Shown: piece after piece, positions 43,797-53,155 of the stretch
How positions within the stretch are numbered: the stretch's first letter is position 1
How the letters are laid out: every line of letters begins with the position of its first letter
Source: Sclerotiophoma versabilis
Lineage: Eukaryota; Ascomycota; Dothideomycetes; Pleosporales; Didymellaceae
DNA: 64,000 bases
Assembly (NCBI GenBank): GCA_012274445.1
Contig: JAAROD010000076.1
Coordinates: 868,001-932,000, forward strand
Direction: 5' to 3'
The notes under the pieces: model-generated
What the model was told of the DNA's origin: nothing
The model's input: only the letters and a program-made list of their open reading frames with translations
The model's database searches: none
Made by a program: the position numbers and the translations under genes

Positions 43797-44433
43797 TAGT
43801 GTTCAGATTGTGGAAGACTCCGAAACAGGGACGCTCTATGGCGGCGTTTGGCTCGGACATGGACCAGCTTTGCCTTTGGTCTGGGAGAGCTCAGCAGAGG
43901 GCCTGGAAAACAAAAAGTGCAGTCTTTGGCATGTGGCCGAGATAGGACGCGGACAAGAGGCCGTGGTCGTGGGCGCGACGTGTAGGACATGCCCAGCGTC
44001 TGGGTAGGATGAGTACGGTCGAGGCACAGCAGAGGTAGCGTCAGGGCAGCGATGAATGGACATTACTAGCATGATTCGCTTTTGGACGTTTGCACAACGC
44101 TTCCACGCCATAACATCAGCCACAGCACCCCAGCACGGGAGGCAGTGCCAGTAGGCAGCGCCAGAGCCAGTAGCCAGAGCCGGGAGCCACGAAACCTCGT
44201 GCACACGGCGAACTGCATCCTGCATCCCCAGTCACGCAATCAAATCTCGTGTTATGGAATAGTCAAGTCGTGTTATGTAGTCACGTCGTGTTGTGTAGTC
44301 ACGTCGTGTTGTGTAGTCAAGTCGTCATGAAATAGTCAAGCCGTGTCATGGAACGGCGCATCTGTGCATGGTATATATATCTCTCTCTCTATCGTAGCAA
44401 GCCTCCCCCCGCCCATCAACGCCTAGAAGCATC
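43797..44433. other. Convergent 3' intergenic, 637 bp
   Basis: Between the ends of the BuGZ-like gene (+) and PEX2 (-). It holds the minisatellite listed separately and a short TA/TC microsatellite at about 44372-44393. Confidence 0.55.
44238..44352. repeat. 18-bp minisatellite, about six copies
   Basis: A unit close to GTAGTCACGTCGTGTTGT is repeated about six times. The two central copies are identical, and the outer ones carry AAGTCG or lose the TGTT. It lies between two gene ends, so length changes would be tolerated. Confidence 0.8.
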
Positions 44434-46044
44434 CTACTGCCCTTCGTAGTCATACTCCAACTCCTCACCCTCCTGCTCCTCGTCCTCGTCGTACTCTTCA
44501 CTATGTTCGTCGTCACTGCGCTCGTCACCACTGCTGCGAGGGCTTTCGCGCGCCCACTCGTCTCTCTCGCTAAAGGCCAGACTCTCGCCTAGATCCAGGC
44601 CGCGCGTCTTCTCCAGGAGCGCGTCGGCGGTTACATCGACGGCCTCGTCGTGCCCGTCGTGCTCGTCGTGCTCGGGCATGGGGTCGATGTGCTGCAGACT
44701 AGCACCGAGATGGTCGTGGTGGTCTGGCTGTGCGAATAGCACTGACTTGCCGTGGCCGGCTGGAGCCAGCCTGTCCATCTCAGTCGGGTGCGAACTGCTC
44801 TGCGTGCGGCGCGTTGGCTCGAGCACGTCGCCGTTCCACGGCTGGCATTCCTTGACGACCTCGCCGCAGCGCAGACAGGTCCAGCCCTCGCCCTCCTCGT
44901 TGGCGAGGCGCTGCGCAATGCAGGCGAAGCAGTAGACGCACCCGCACGGCGCGGCTTCGTACGGGTTCGTGATGTCTGTTGCCGCGGAGCCGACGACGCC
45001 GCCGCCGCCTGCTGAGGCGGTGAGCACGTCTGCTTCCGAGGCGGTGGTGGGGTTCTGGTCGCGGTAGCAGATGGCGCAGGTGCGTTCGGGCAGGAAGCCG
45101 AGCTCGCCGCTCGCCGCCCCGGCACTGTCGTCGTCGTCGGTCGCGGGCGGGTGGCGGCCGAGCAGGGAGAGGAAGGCGGCGCGCAGACGGCGCAGCGAGC
45201 GCGAGAGGATGCGGCGCCAGCGGGTTATGCCGACGAGAGGCAGCAGGAACAGCAGGAACTCGGTGAAGGCGTGCCAGACGAGCTGGCGGTTGAGGTACTC
45301 GAACGACACCTCGCGCGAGGTCGAGTGGGCGGTCGGGGCGAGGCGCAGGCGCAGCAGGCGGTCGGTGAGGGTGCGGTACCGGCCGTTGGCGAGGAAGACG
45401 AGGAACGAGGCCAGCGAGGCCAGGTCGTGCGCGTTGGTCAGCGCCTCGGTGGCGCGGGTGAGGAGGGCGAGGCGGGGGCTCTCGGGGCGGGTGTAGTCTT
45501 CGCTCGCGGCGAGCAGGTGGTCCTCCCACTTGCTCCAGGCATAGCGCCCGCCGACGGTGATCAGGCCGTACGCCGCCTTCTGCCACGGCGTGGGCGGCGG
45601 GCGGTTCGGGGCGCTGGAGCGGGCGTCGGTGTAGCGCAGGCCCTGCAGGTGGGCGCCGTAGCTGGCGTTGTTGTTCCAGATGCTGAGCTTGAACAGCACC
45701 GCGCGCAGGGCCAGCAGGATTTCGGCGCCGTACGTGTCGGTCAGGTGCGTGCCGAAGTGCTTGAGCCCCTCGCCCACCTGCCCCTTCAGCAGCTCGAGCA
45801 GCTCGTCGTCGAGCAGCTCGGCGTCGACCTGCCCGACGCGGAACTCGGGCCGGGTCCCCTCGCGGCCCTTGACGGCGTCCCACGCGCTGAGGCCGGCGCT
45901 GCCCAGGCGGCCGAAGGGGAAGGGCAGGCGCGTGAGTGCGCGCGAGGGCTGCTGGGCATCCTGGCGGGTGCGGGCGTTGGCAGCGCGCTGGGCGCGGCGG
46001 GCTGCGATGCGTTCTTGGGCCGCGGCGAAGTCGGCGGCAGGCAT
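44434..46044 (-). CDS. PEX2: Peroxin-2 (peroxisomal RING ubiquitin ligase)
   Basis: A single-exon gene of 536 residues; start MPAADFAAAQERIAARR. Pex2, with Pex10 and Pex12, forms the retrotranslocation and ubiquitin-ligase complex that recycles the import receptor Pex5 at the peroxisome membrane. The membrane-embedded Pex2/Pex12 domain spans about 70-295, with helices such as FTEFLLFLLPLVG. The RING is at 323-393: CAIC, then CGCVYCFACI and CLRC, with a Gly-rich insert (TASAGGGGVVGSA) inside the first loop. The tail after the RING (410-536) is very acidic, with runs of Asp/Glu and an EYDEDEEQEGEELEYDYEG end; most Pex2 proteins stop sooner. The coding strand is very GC-rich, so all frames look open here; this frame alone carries the family. 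Confidence 0.93.
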   Translation of the reverse strand: MPAADFAAAQERIAARRAQRAANARTRQDAQQPSRALTRLPFPFGRLGSAGLSAWDAVKGREGTRPEFRVGQVDAELLDDELLELLKGQVGEGLKHFGTHLTDTYGAEILLALRAVLFKLSIWNNNASYGAHLQGLRYTDARSSAPNRPPPTPWQKAAYGLITVGGRYAWSKWEDHLLAASEDYTRPESPRLALLTRATEALTNAHDLASLASFLVFLANGRYRTLTDRLLRLRLAPTAHSTSREVSFEYLNRQLVWHAFTEFLLFLLPLVGITRWRRILSRSLRRLRAAFLSLLGRHPPATDDDDSAGAASGELGFLPERTCAICYRDQNPTTASEADVLTASAGGGGVVGSAATDITNPYEAAPCGCVYCFACIAQRLANEEGEGWTCLRCGEVVKECQPWNGDVLEPTRRTQSSSHPTEMDRLAPAGHGKSVLFAQPDHHDHLGASLQHIDPMPEHDEHDGHDEAVDVTADALLEKTRGLDLGESLAFSERDEWARESPRSSGDERSDDEHSEEYDEDEEQEGEELEYDYEGQ

Positions 46045-46518
46045 TGAGGCGGGGCGCGGTCACTGTATCATTGCTGGGCGGACGCGGGCTCGAGGGACGG
46101 CGCGGGAGTGTGTCCAGGCAGACAGGGTGGTGGTGTGCAATGTATATACACCCAGATAGCGTGATGGCCTGACCGATGGGTGACGAGCGCGGCGGACCGA
46201 GGTTGAGCGGCGCCGCAGACGCAGCAAGCGGCAAGTGGAAGCGAGCCAGGGTCCGGCCGTCGATCGCGGGGCGTGTCGCGCCTGTGGATGGGGAAGCTGC
46301 CAAACATCAAAAGTTCTCGAGAGCTCCTAGCCACCGCCCACACACACACACACACTCTCTCTCTCTCTCTCCAACGCAGCCTGGGTGAGCAGGCTCCTTC
46401 GACATTCAGCCTACAGCGTGCGAATTCCACGTCTGCGGAATCCCAACCACCCATCATCCGACCGACCGCCTGCCCCGCGACACTCACCACTTTTCCTGCC
46501 AAACACTGGAGCGCCAAC
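46045..46518. promoter_or_regulatory. Divergent promoter region, PEX2 / KAP120
   Basis: 474 bp between two outward start codons. It includes the CA/CT microsatellite listed separately in what is probably the KAP120 leader. No certain TATA box; TATATACA occurs at 46142-46149. Confidence 0.5.
46339..46371. repeat. CA then CT dinucleotide microsatellite
   Basis: About eight CA units run directly into about eight CT units, roughly 150 nt before the KAP120 start codon. Pyrimidine-rich tracts at this place are common in fungal promoters and leaders. Confidence 0.85.
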
Positions 46519-49500
46519 ATGAACGTCGAGTTCGGCATTGAAGTGCCCGGCGAGGCCAACCCCCTCACCGAAGGCATCTTGTTCCACGTCCTGCGCTCCG
46601 CCGCGTCCAGCGACCCACAGCAGATCCAGACAGGCACCAAACAGCTGCAGGAGTGGGAAAGGGCGCGAGGCTACTACCCACTGCTCCAGACCGTCTTCCT
46701 CGACAAGTCGCTGCCGCTCGAGGTCCGCTACCTTGCCATCATCCAGCTCAAGAACGGCATCGACAAGTACTGGCGCAAGACGGCCACCAATGCTGTCACC
46801 AAGGAGGACAAGGCCGCCATCCGCGCCCGTTTGCTCGAGAGCGCTGTCAACGAAGCTGACCAGCGACTGGCACTTCAGAACGCGCTGGTTGTTGCCAAGA
46901 TCGTCCGATTCGAGTTCCCAACTGACTGGTCGGTATGCCGTGGTCGTACCGAGTCCATAGCTAACATGAACCAGGCCAGAGCTGTTCCAGCAGCTCCTCC
47001 ACATCCTTCGCGCCTCGACCGATCCAAACGCCTACCGCTTGCAGCTGCCCCGCGCCCTCCTTGTTCTATTGTATATCGTGAAGGAGCTCTCAACCGGGCG
47101 TCTGTTGCGCACCCGCCAGAACTTGCAGACTGTAGCCCCCGAGATCTTCAATGTGCTGGGCACAATCTACGTAAACAAGGTACAGACATGGCAGTCTTTC
47201 TTCCGCGACGGCGGCGAGGACGAAGGTGGCACAATCGAGAGCATCGAGCACAGCTTGATTGCTATAAAGATCATTCGCAGGCTGCTCATTGCAGGCTACG
47301 AATTCCCAGGTAGGGAGAAAGATATTCACGCGTTTTGGACACTGACTCGAACGCAATTCGGTGAATTCTTTCAATATGTCTCTGCTGAGAACTCGCCGCT
47401 CGGCGAGAGTGTGCAAAAACTGATCGAGAAGCACCTGATGCAGCTCTCCAAACTTCACCTCAACATGGCTCTCACTCATCCTGCCAGCTTCGTAATGCTA
47501 CCAGACTCAATAGCTCTCGTGCGCGACTATTGGGGTTTGATCGCGAGACTGGGTGAGACCTGGGGCTCCAAGTCGTTAGACGGTGCAACAATTGGCACAG
47601 ATGGCGACGCTGAAGATGAAGCACCCATAAATGAGCGACTCGGCCTGAAGGGTCTACTGTTGATTCGCGCATGTGTGAAGATGGTCTTCTATCCCACACA
47701 GACCTTCAAGTATAAACAGCAACAGGAAAAGGAAGAGCGATCTCAAGCAGTGCAGGCCATCAAGCAGGAACTTCTCACAGATGGCCTTGTGCGCGAAATG
47801 ATCTCAACACTCGTCACCCGCTTCTTCGTCTTCCGACCAAGCGACCTGCGCATGTGGGAAGAAGAGCCAGACGAGTGGGAGAAGATGGAAGAGGGCGCTG
47901 AAGACTGGGAGTTTGCCATTCGTCCCTGCGCCGAGAAGCTATTCCTAGACCTCGCAAAAAATTTCAAAGATTTGATCATCCAGCCGCTGCTCCAAGTCTT
48001 CTACACCGTTGCCAGTGAGTCCACGCTAGGTTGCGCTCACTCACATACTAACCATGGCAGCACCGGAAAATGAAGATATCCTGTTCAAAGATTCCGTTTA
48101 TACAGCAATTGGTCTCGCTGCCGATGTTCTACACGACCAGCTGGACTTTGACGCTTTCCTCGAGAACACCCTCGTGGCGGAAGCAGGCAAGCAGAAGCCC
48201 GGTTTCAACATCATCCGCCGTCGTATCGCCATCGTCATCTCTCAGTGGATTGCCATCAAGATTGCCCAGGAGAAGAAGCCGATCGTGTACCAAATCTTCC
48301 AACACCTACTAGACACAAGCGACCCGCTCAACGATCAAGTTGTCCGAGTTACTGCAGGTCGACGCTTCAAGGATATCGCTGATGAATGGGAATTCCATGC
48401 TGACAACTTCCTGCCGTATGCGCCCACTACCTTGGAGAGGTTGATGGCACTGGTGCAGGAAGTTGACCTGCTTGACACCAAGATGGCGTTGCTCAACACC
48501 ATCAGTATCGTAGTCGAAAGGCTTGAGCATCACGTAAGTCTGAGACTCTACTGTATATAGATAAGCACTGACAGGACAGATCACACCCTACGCAAATAAC
48601 ATTGTCTCTCTCCTTCCACCTCTTTGGGAGCAGTCGGGCGAAGAGCACCTCATGAAGCAGGCCATTCTCACCCTCCTGGCCCGCCTGACAAACGCGATGA
48701 AAGCCGAGTCGCGTACTTTCCACGTATCCTTCCTGCCTATCATTCAGAGCGCTATCGAGCCAGAGTCCGATACACAAGTCTACCTCCTCGAAGACGCGCT
48801 CGACCTGTGGTCGTCAATCGTCGCGCAAACGCCGTCTGCGCCCGAGCCCACACCGCAAGAACTCCTCAACCTCCTGCAGTACCTCCTACCCCTCTACTCA
48901 ATGGACAACGAGACCCTCCGCAAAGCCATTGAGATCACCGAAGCTTACCTCCTGCTTGCGCCCGCCGCTGTGCTGGCCGACAACTTCCGGACCGAGCTGC
49001 TCGAAGCCTTAGCAGAGCTGCTCGGCAACCTTAAGCCTGAAGCTAACGGTATCCTCACCCACCTCGTGCAGTGCGTGATTCGCGGCGCTGAGGGCGTCGG
49101 TGGTGAAGCAGCAGTTCGCGTTCTGACACAAGACCTGATCTCCTCGGGCTTCTTCGCCAAAGTCCTCGAGGGCCTACATGGCGCGTGGACACACCACCAG
49201 TCCCACGGTCCGTACCGCGAGCTGCCATCTCGTGCGGTCGATGGCGTGGTGGAGACAGATTACTTTACAGTGCTGGCGCGTATCGGTCTCGCCTCCCCCA
49301 CCGTCCTGCTGGAGGCTCTGTCGTCTGTTGGCAGCGAGGGGCTGGAGAAGACACTAGACTGGGTGCTGGAGGAGTGGTTCAGCCACATTGAGAACATCGG
49401 CGACGGGCCAGGGAAGAAACTAATGACCCTTGTGCTGACAAGACTGTTGGAAACAGGTCAGCCATGGGCACTGGGGAGGTTGCAGAGTTTCATGAGTCTA

Positions 49501-49843
49501 TGGACAGACGTACTCGCCGAGCTGCTCGATGGCATGGATGATCGGAGTGTGGAGTAAGTCCCCCTGCGAGGCATGTTTGCAACTGTACTGACGCGCAAAT
49601 AGTTGCCTCTACTGGCCCCCCGAACCTTACAACCCCACAGAACCCGAAGCCCCCGAGGACGTCAGGAAGCGCGACTTACTGTACTCAGACCCAGTGCACC
49701 GAATCAACCTCGTCGCTTTCGTACGGGACCACATCCAGCAAGCAATCCAGGCGGCGGGTGGCGAGCAGAGGTTCCAGGAGGAATGGCTGAGTCGGGTGGA
49801 TAAGGATGTGTTGAAGGGCTTTGGCGAGCTGGGTATCATGTGA
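46519..49843 (+). CDS. KAP120: Importin-beta family karyopherin KAP120 (importin-11-like)
   Basis: Five exons: 46519-46928, 46975-48014, 48061-48533, 48580-49553 and 49603-49843; introns are 46, 46, 46 and 49 nt; 1045 residues. Kap120/IPO11 carries ribosome-assembly factors and other cargoes into the nucleus under RanGTP control. The N-terminal importin-beta domain is clear (IQTGTKQLQEWERARGYYPLL, then VRYLAIIQLKNGIDKYW and a Trp restored by splicing in PTDWPELFQQL). The rest is HEAT-like helices, an acidic insert (WEEEPDEWEKMEEGAEDWEF) and the family end DKDVLKGFGELGIM. The first intron uses a GTCGGT donor, which the reading frame requires. No other gene overlaps it. Length fits the family (about 1,000-1,050). 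Confidence 0.93.
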
Positions 49844-50462
49844 GAGAAGGGGAGAGTGATGGCGAGGAATAGAATATCGAAACAACTAAAAGCAACGATA
49901 AAAAATAATTTCCAAAGCAGGAAAATTCCGCATTCAATCAGCCTCACTCACTCACTCTCCAAAGCGCGCTCGAATACGGCTCATGATGAATACCTACTGA
50001 TCGGTCGGACATGAAAATTCAAAACCCAAAATCAAATTCCAAGATCCCCACAAAACGCATGTATTCCAATCAAGTATAGCGGCGCCATCCACTGGTCGAA
50101 AATTAAGGAAGTAGCAGCTTGTTTTGAAAAACTCATCTTAGGAAGAATAGTATCTTCTATCCTATTAGCCATTCTGACAAGCCTTGTTGTAGTGTAGGCA
50201 GCAGTAGGAGTTGTACTAGTTTCAGGGTACTGTTATATGGCTATTATTCATCTTTGCACCTTAATATCTTAACGTTTGCTTTTTGCTGTGAACAGCAAGA
50301 ATGCGTGGGCGCGCTTGCCGCCAACACAATGCAGCCTTGCGTCGCAGCAGCGCCTCACAGCAGGCAACAGTTTCAGCCTTGTCACGCACACACCTTAACC
50401 CCAACGCTCTGCCCACGAGCTTTTGTGTTTTCATTATACTTCACCTCCTTCGAATCATCGCC
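49844..50462. other. Intergenic, 619 bp
   Basis: KAP120 3' UTR and the promoter of the second HET gene. An upstream in-frame ATG at 50301 exists and is discussed with that gene. Confidence 0.5.
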
Positions 50463-52103
50463 ATGCAGCCATACACGCACCGTGTGTTAGACACCGGGAC
50501 CAGCGAGATCCGGCTTCTGCGCATCGAGAAGTCTAGCGGTGTTCGAGACACAATAGTCATCACTCTGCGACACGCCCAACTTGACGATGTCAAAGGGCAG
50601 TTCAATGCGCTCTCATATGCCTGGGGGGACGAGAGCCCAACGTACGAAGTTGTGATCTGCGACGGCACTCAACAAGGCTCCTTCCAGATACGACACAACT
50701 TACACGACTTTCTACTCACGGCTCGCGCGTCAACCGCCGAGTGGAGCTCGGAATGGATCTGGATCGATCAGATTTGTATCCACCAAAACAACCAGGGAGA
50801 GCGATGCCACCAAGTCAACCAGATGGGAGAATTGTACTCTACAGCACGAGCAACCATAGTGTGGCCAGGATCCATACCTTTGAAAAAACCTTCCGAACGA
50901 CCTGACTCCGGCCTGTCAGCACCACTGTTCAACACTCAGGACCTCGAGACCATTCGATCAACTCCCATCGAGGTATCAAAGTGGGATCGTAGTCATCCTG
51001 TCATCCCTTCCGATCCTGCAATCCGCCTGCTCGCTATGATGACAGACAATATGCTGGATCTTCTTGCCGAAACACCTTACTGGCGGAGACTCTGGGTTCT
51101 CCAAGAAATTGTGTTGGCCTCACAGGTGCAGGTAGTGATTGCAGATGAGACTTGGGAACTGGATGATCTACAATTGGTACTTGCGATGCTGGTAAAATAT
51201 CTCGACCACCCTAAGATGAAGATGGGACCGGAAGTAGAAGGCTCAACACAACATCTGAAGTACTGGATTGATATTGTCCAAATACAACGCTCTGGAAGGA
51301 GACGCAGGGCTGGACTCATGCTTGATTCCTGCGCGTGGGCATTCGTCATGACATATGGAATGCAATGCACAGTACCATTCGATCGAGTATTTGGAGTGAT
51401 GGCGCTCCTTGAAAAAGAGCTGCGAATATACCCTGACTATGCGATGACCCAGCGAGAATTGCTAAAGGAGATTCTCCACAAACAAATGTTGTTTCCAATG
51501 AACCACAGGGTTAGCACATGGGGTATTTTGTACAAGATACTCTTCACTTGGACCCACTTTGCCGGATTTGGGCCGATCCAGCCGGTTGGTGTAATACCTT
51601 CCGAACATGAGGTGTGGATGAATAAGTTTCGGTCGTCTGGCCCGAGAGCAGCTATTGAGCACACCGTACGTCTAGTCCTCGAAGATCTTGGACTGCCAAT
51701 GCCTACCCTCATTTTGAGCCCTGTCGATAAAAATTTATGGTGGATCGCGACGGCCGTTGTATATCGGGCTTTTACCTGCGCAATCGATATCAAGGAATCC
51801 TTGGCTGATCTGGAAGGAGTGATGCCAGAGCAGCTAATTGGTCCAAATTTGACTTCGATCGTCTTGTATTACGCTTCCCTGCAGCGATATCTCCTTCGAC
51901 AAGCGGCTGTTCAAAGGGACAAGTCTTTTACAGAATCAAGCTTTCCAGAGGATGAAAACGACGCGCAGATAAGTCTGCCCCCGTTATTGATCAGATTCAA
52001 GCTCATTGCTGAGAATTCTGAAAACGTACCTGGTAATTATGACACGGGCATAGAGTTGACTGGCATATATGCCACAGATATCGGAGCCGAGGATGATACA
52101 TAA
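50463..52103 (+). CDS. HET-domain protein, second copy
   Basis: A single exon of 546 residues from the ATG at 50463 (MQPYTHRVLD). A more upstream in-frame ATG (50301) would add 54 residues that include a hydrophobic stretch but look like leader sequence, so I prefer 50463. The HET domain begins at FNALSYAWGD (47-56), continues with WIWIDQICIHQNNQGERCHQ and the block YWRRLWVLQEIVLAS. In the usual VWLG position it has VWPG, a substitution in an otherwise conserved motif. The DPRDK-like block is CTVPFDRVFGVMALL. The role is the same as for the gene at 21494: recognition or death after fusion of unlike hyphae. It differs strongly from that gene outside the HET domain, so they are not recent duplicates. 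Confidence 0.92.
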   Translation: MQPYTHRVLDTGTSEIRLLRIEKSSGVRDTIVITLRHAQLDDVKGQFNALSYAWGDESPTYEVVICDGTQQGSFQIRHNLHDFLLTARASTAEWSSEWIWIDQICIHQNNQGERCHQVNQMGELYSTARATIVWPGSIPLKKPSERPDSGLSAPLFNTQDLETIRSTPIEVSKWDRSHPVIPSDPAIRLLAMMTDNMLDLLAETPYWRRLWVLQEIVLASQVQVVIADETWELDDLQLVLAMLVKYLDHPKMKMGPEVEGSTQHLKYWIDIVQIQRSGRRRRAGLMLDSCAWAFVMTYGMQCTVPFDRVFGVMALLEKELRIYPDYAMTQRELLKEILHKQMLFPMNHRVSTWGILYKILFTWTHFAGFGPIQPVGVIPSEHEVWMNKFRSSGPRAAIEHTVRLVLEDLGLPMPTLILSPVDKNLWWIATAVVYRAFTCAIDIKESLADLEGVMPEQLIGPNLTSIVLYYASLQRYLLRQAAVQRDKSFTESSFPEDENDAQISLPPLLIRFKLIAENSENVPGNYDTGIELTGIYATDIGAEDDT

Positions 52104-53155
52104 TCTGAAGGCACGTGATGAATGAGCCAGCATCGCTTCGTCCCTGCCGAGGCTGAATTATACTATCGCATCTTAATTCGATGTTCCTGGCATCTCAAAA
52201 ACCCTTGGAGACTCTCTCAACACTCCTCCTTGTGTCATTACTAGCCGGTACTCATCCAGAGCACTTCCTCCAACCCTGGGGCTTCGCCGTCTACCGAACA
52301 TCGTACGGACTCGGCTTCGATCAGTAACAGGGGCGGCTACCTCATATCATCACCACATGTGTCGAGAACAAGCTAAACAGCCAAGAAGACCGGAATGTAT
52401 CGTTTCTCTCGCAAAAACGCAGGTACTCTTTAAGCTTACCTACGCACGCTCCAATTGCAAGTCTGGGTAATTAGCTCAACGCTCAAACAAATCCGGCAAC
52501 TCTCCATCGGGAGGAACGGAGGCCTATTGATAGACTATGGTAAAAAGCCTTCCCTGTGTTCATCCTGCCAACGGAGACGTGTTGATGCAGTCCGACTCTG
52601 CAATAGTCAAAACTGCAGAAGACGAGCCGCCTACTGGGACTTCCAATTGGAGAATCCTCTGGTGAGACTTTTTCGGTTTGCTTGCCATGCTTTTGATTAA
52701 TACCCTGTGACTGCGGTCTTTACTGGACGTGGAGTTTTGTTACTTGATCGATACATGGACGAGGAAGACCTGGACGCATTCTAGAGTCCGCAGCGCAACT
52801 GGCACTTTGTGTTGGCCGGGAGTGATGAGGATAGAGAATTTGGTAATTGTTGATTGGAAGCGGTGTGTTATATGTGCAAAGGATTAACACTCAGCAACAA
52901 TTACTGTGGTAGTGCATGGAGTAGCATCGTACATAGGACAGGGGTGCATAGTGGTACTAGCGGAATGCAGGTAGGCCGAGCTTGTTTTGTGATTGGACAC
53001 AACCTTGACCCACCGGCGCATTCTCCAAGCACGAATCGTACACATCGACTGCTATCAACTAACGCTGTTTTGAGCACCGCGAGCGGGGAGCATCTAAAGC
53101 TGTACCGAGATCATAGCGATTTAGATCAGTCCTTGTTCAATATCCACCTGCCAAC
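52104..53155. other. Intergenic, 1.05 kb
   Basis: Between the HET gene and the transcription factor gene. An 81-residue frame (52455-52700, with CSSCQRRRVDAVRLC) has paired cysteines but no regular zinc-cluster spacing, and I do not support it. The remainder should be the promoter of the transcription factor. Confidence 0.45.

Noticed and set aside
44780..46303. 507-residue frame on minus overlapping PEX2, and 298 residues on + at 45151-46047
   Set aside because: These come from the very GC-rich PEX2 coding strand, where stops are rare in all frames. They are Arg/Pro/Ala or Gly/Glu/Val-rich without domains, while the PEX2 frame has the family and the RING.
50301..50462. N-terminal extension of the second HET protein from an upstream ATG
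   Set aside because: The 54 extra residues look like leader sequence, and HET proteins usually begin shortly before the LSY-WG motif. It is kept as an alternative start only.
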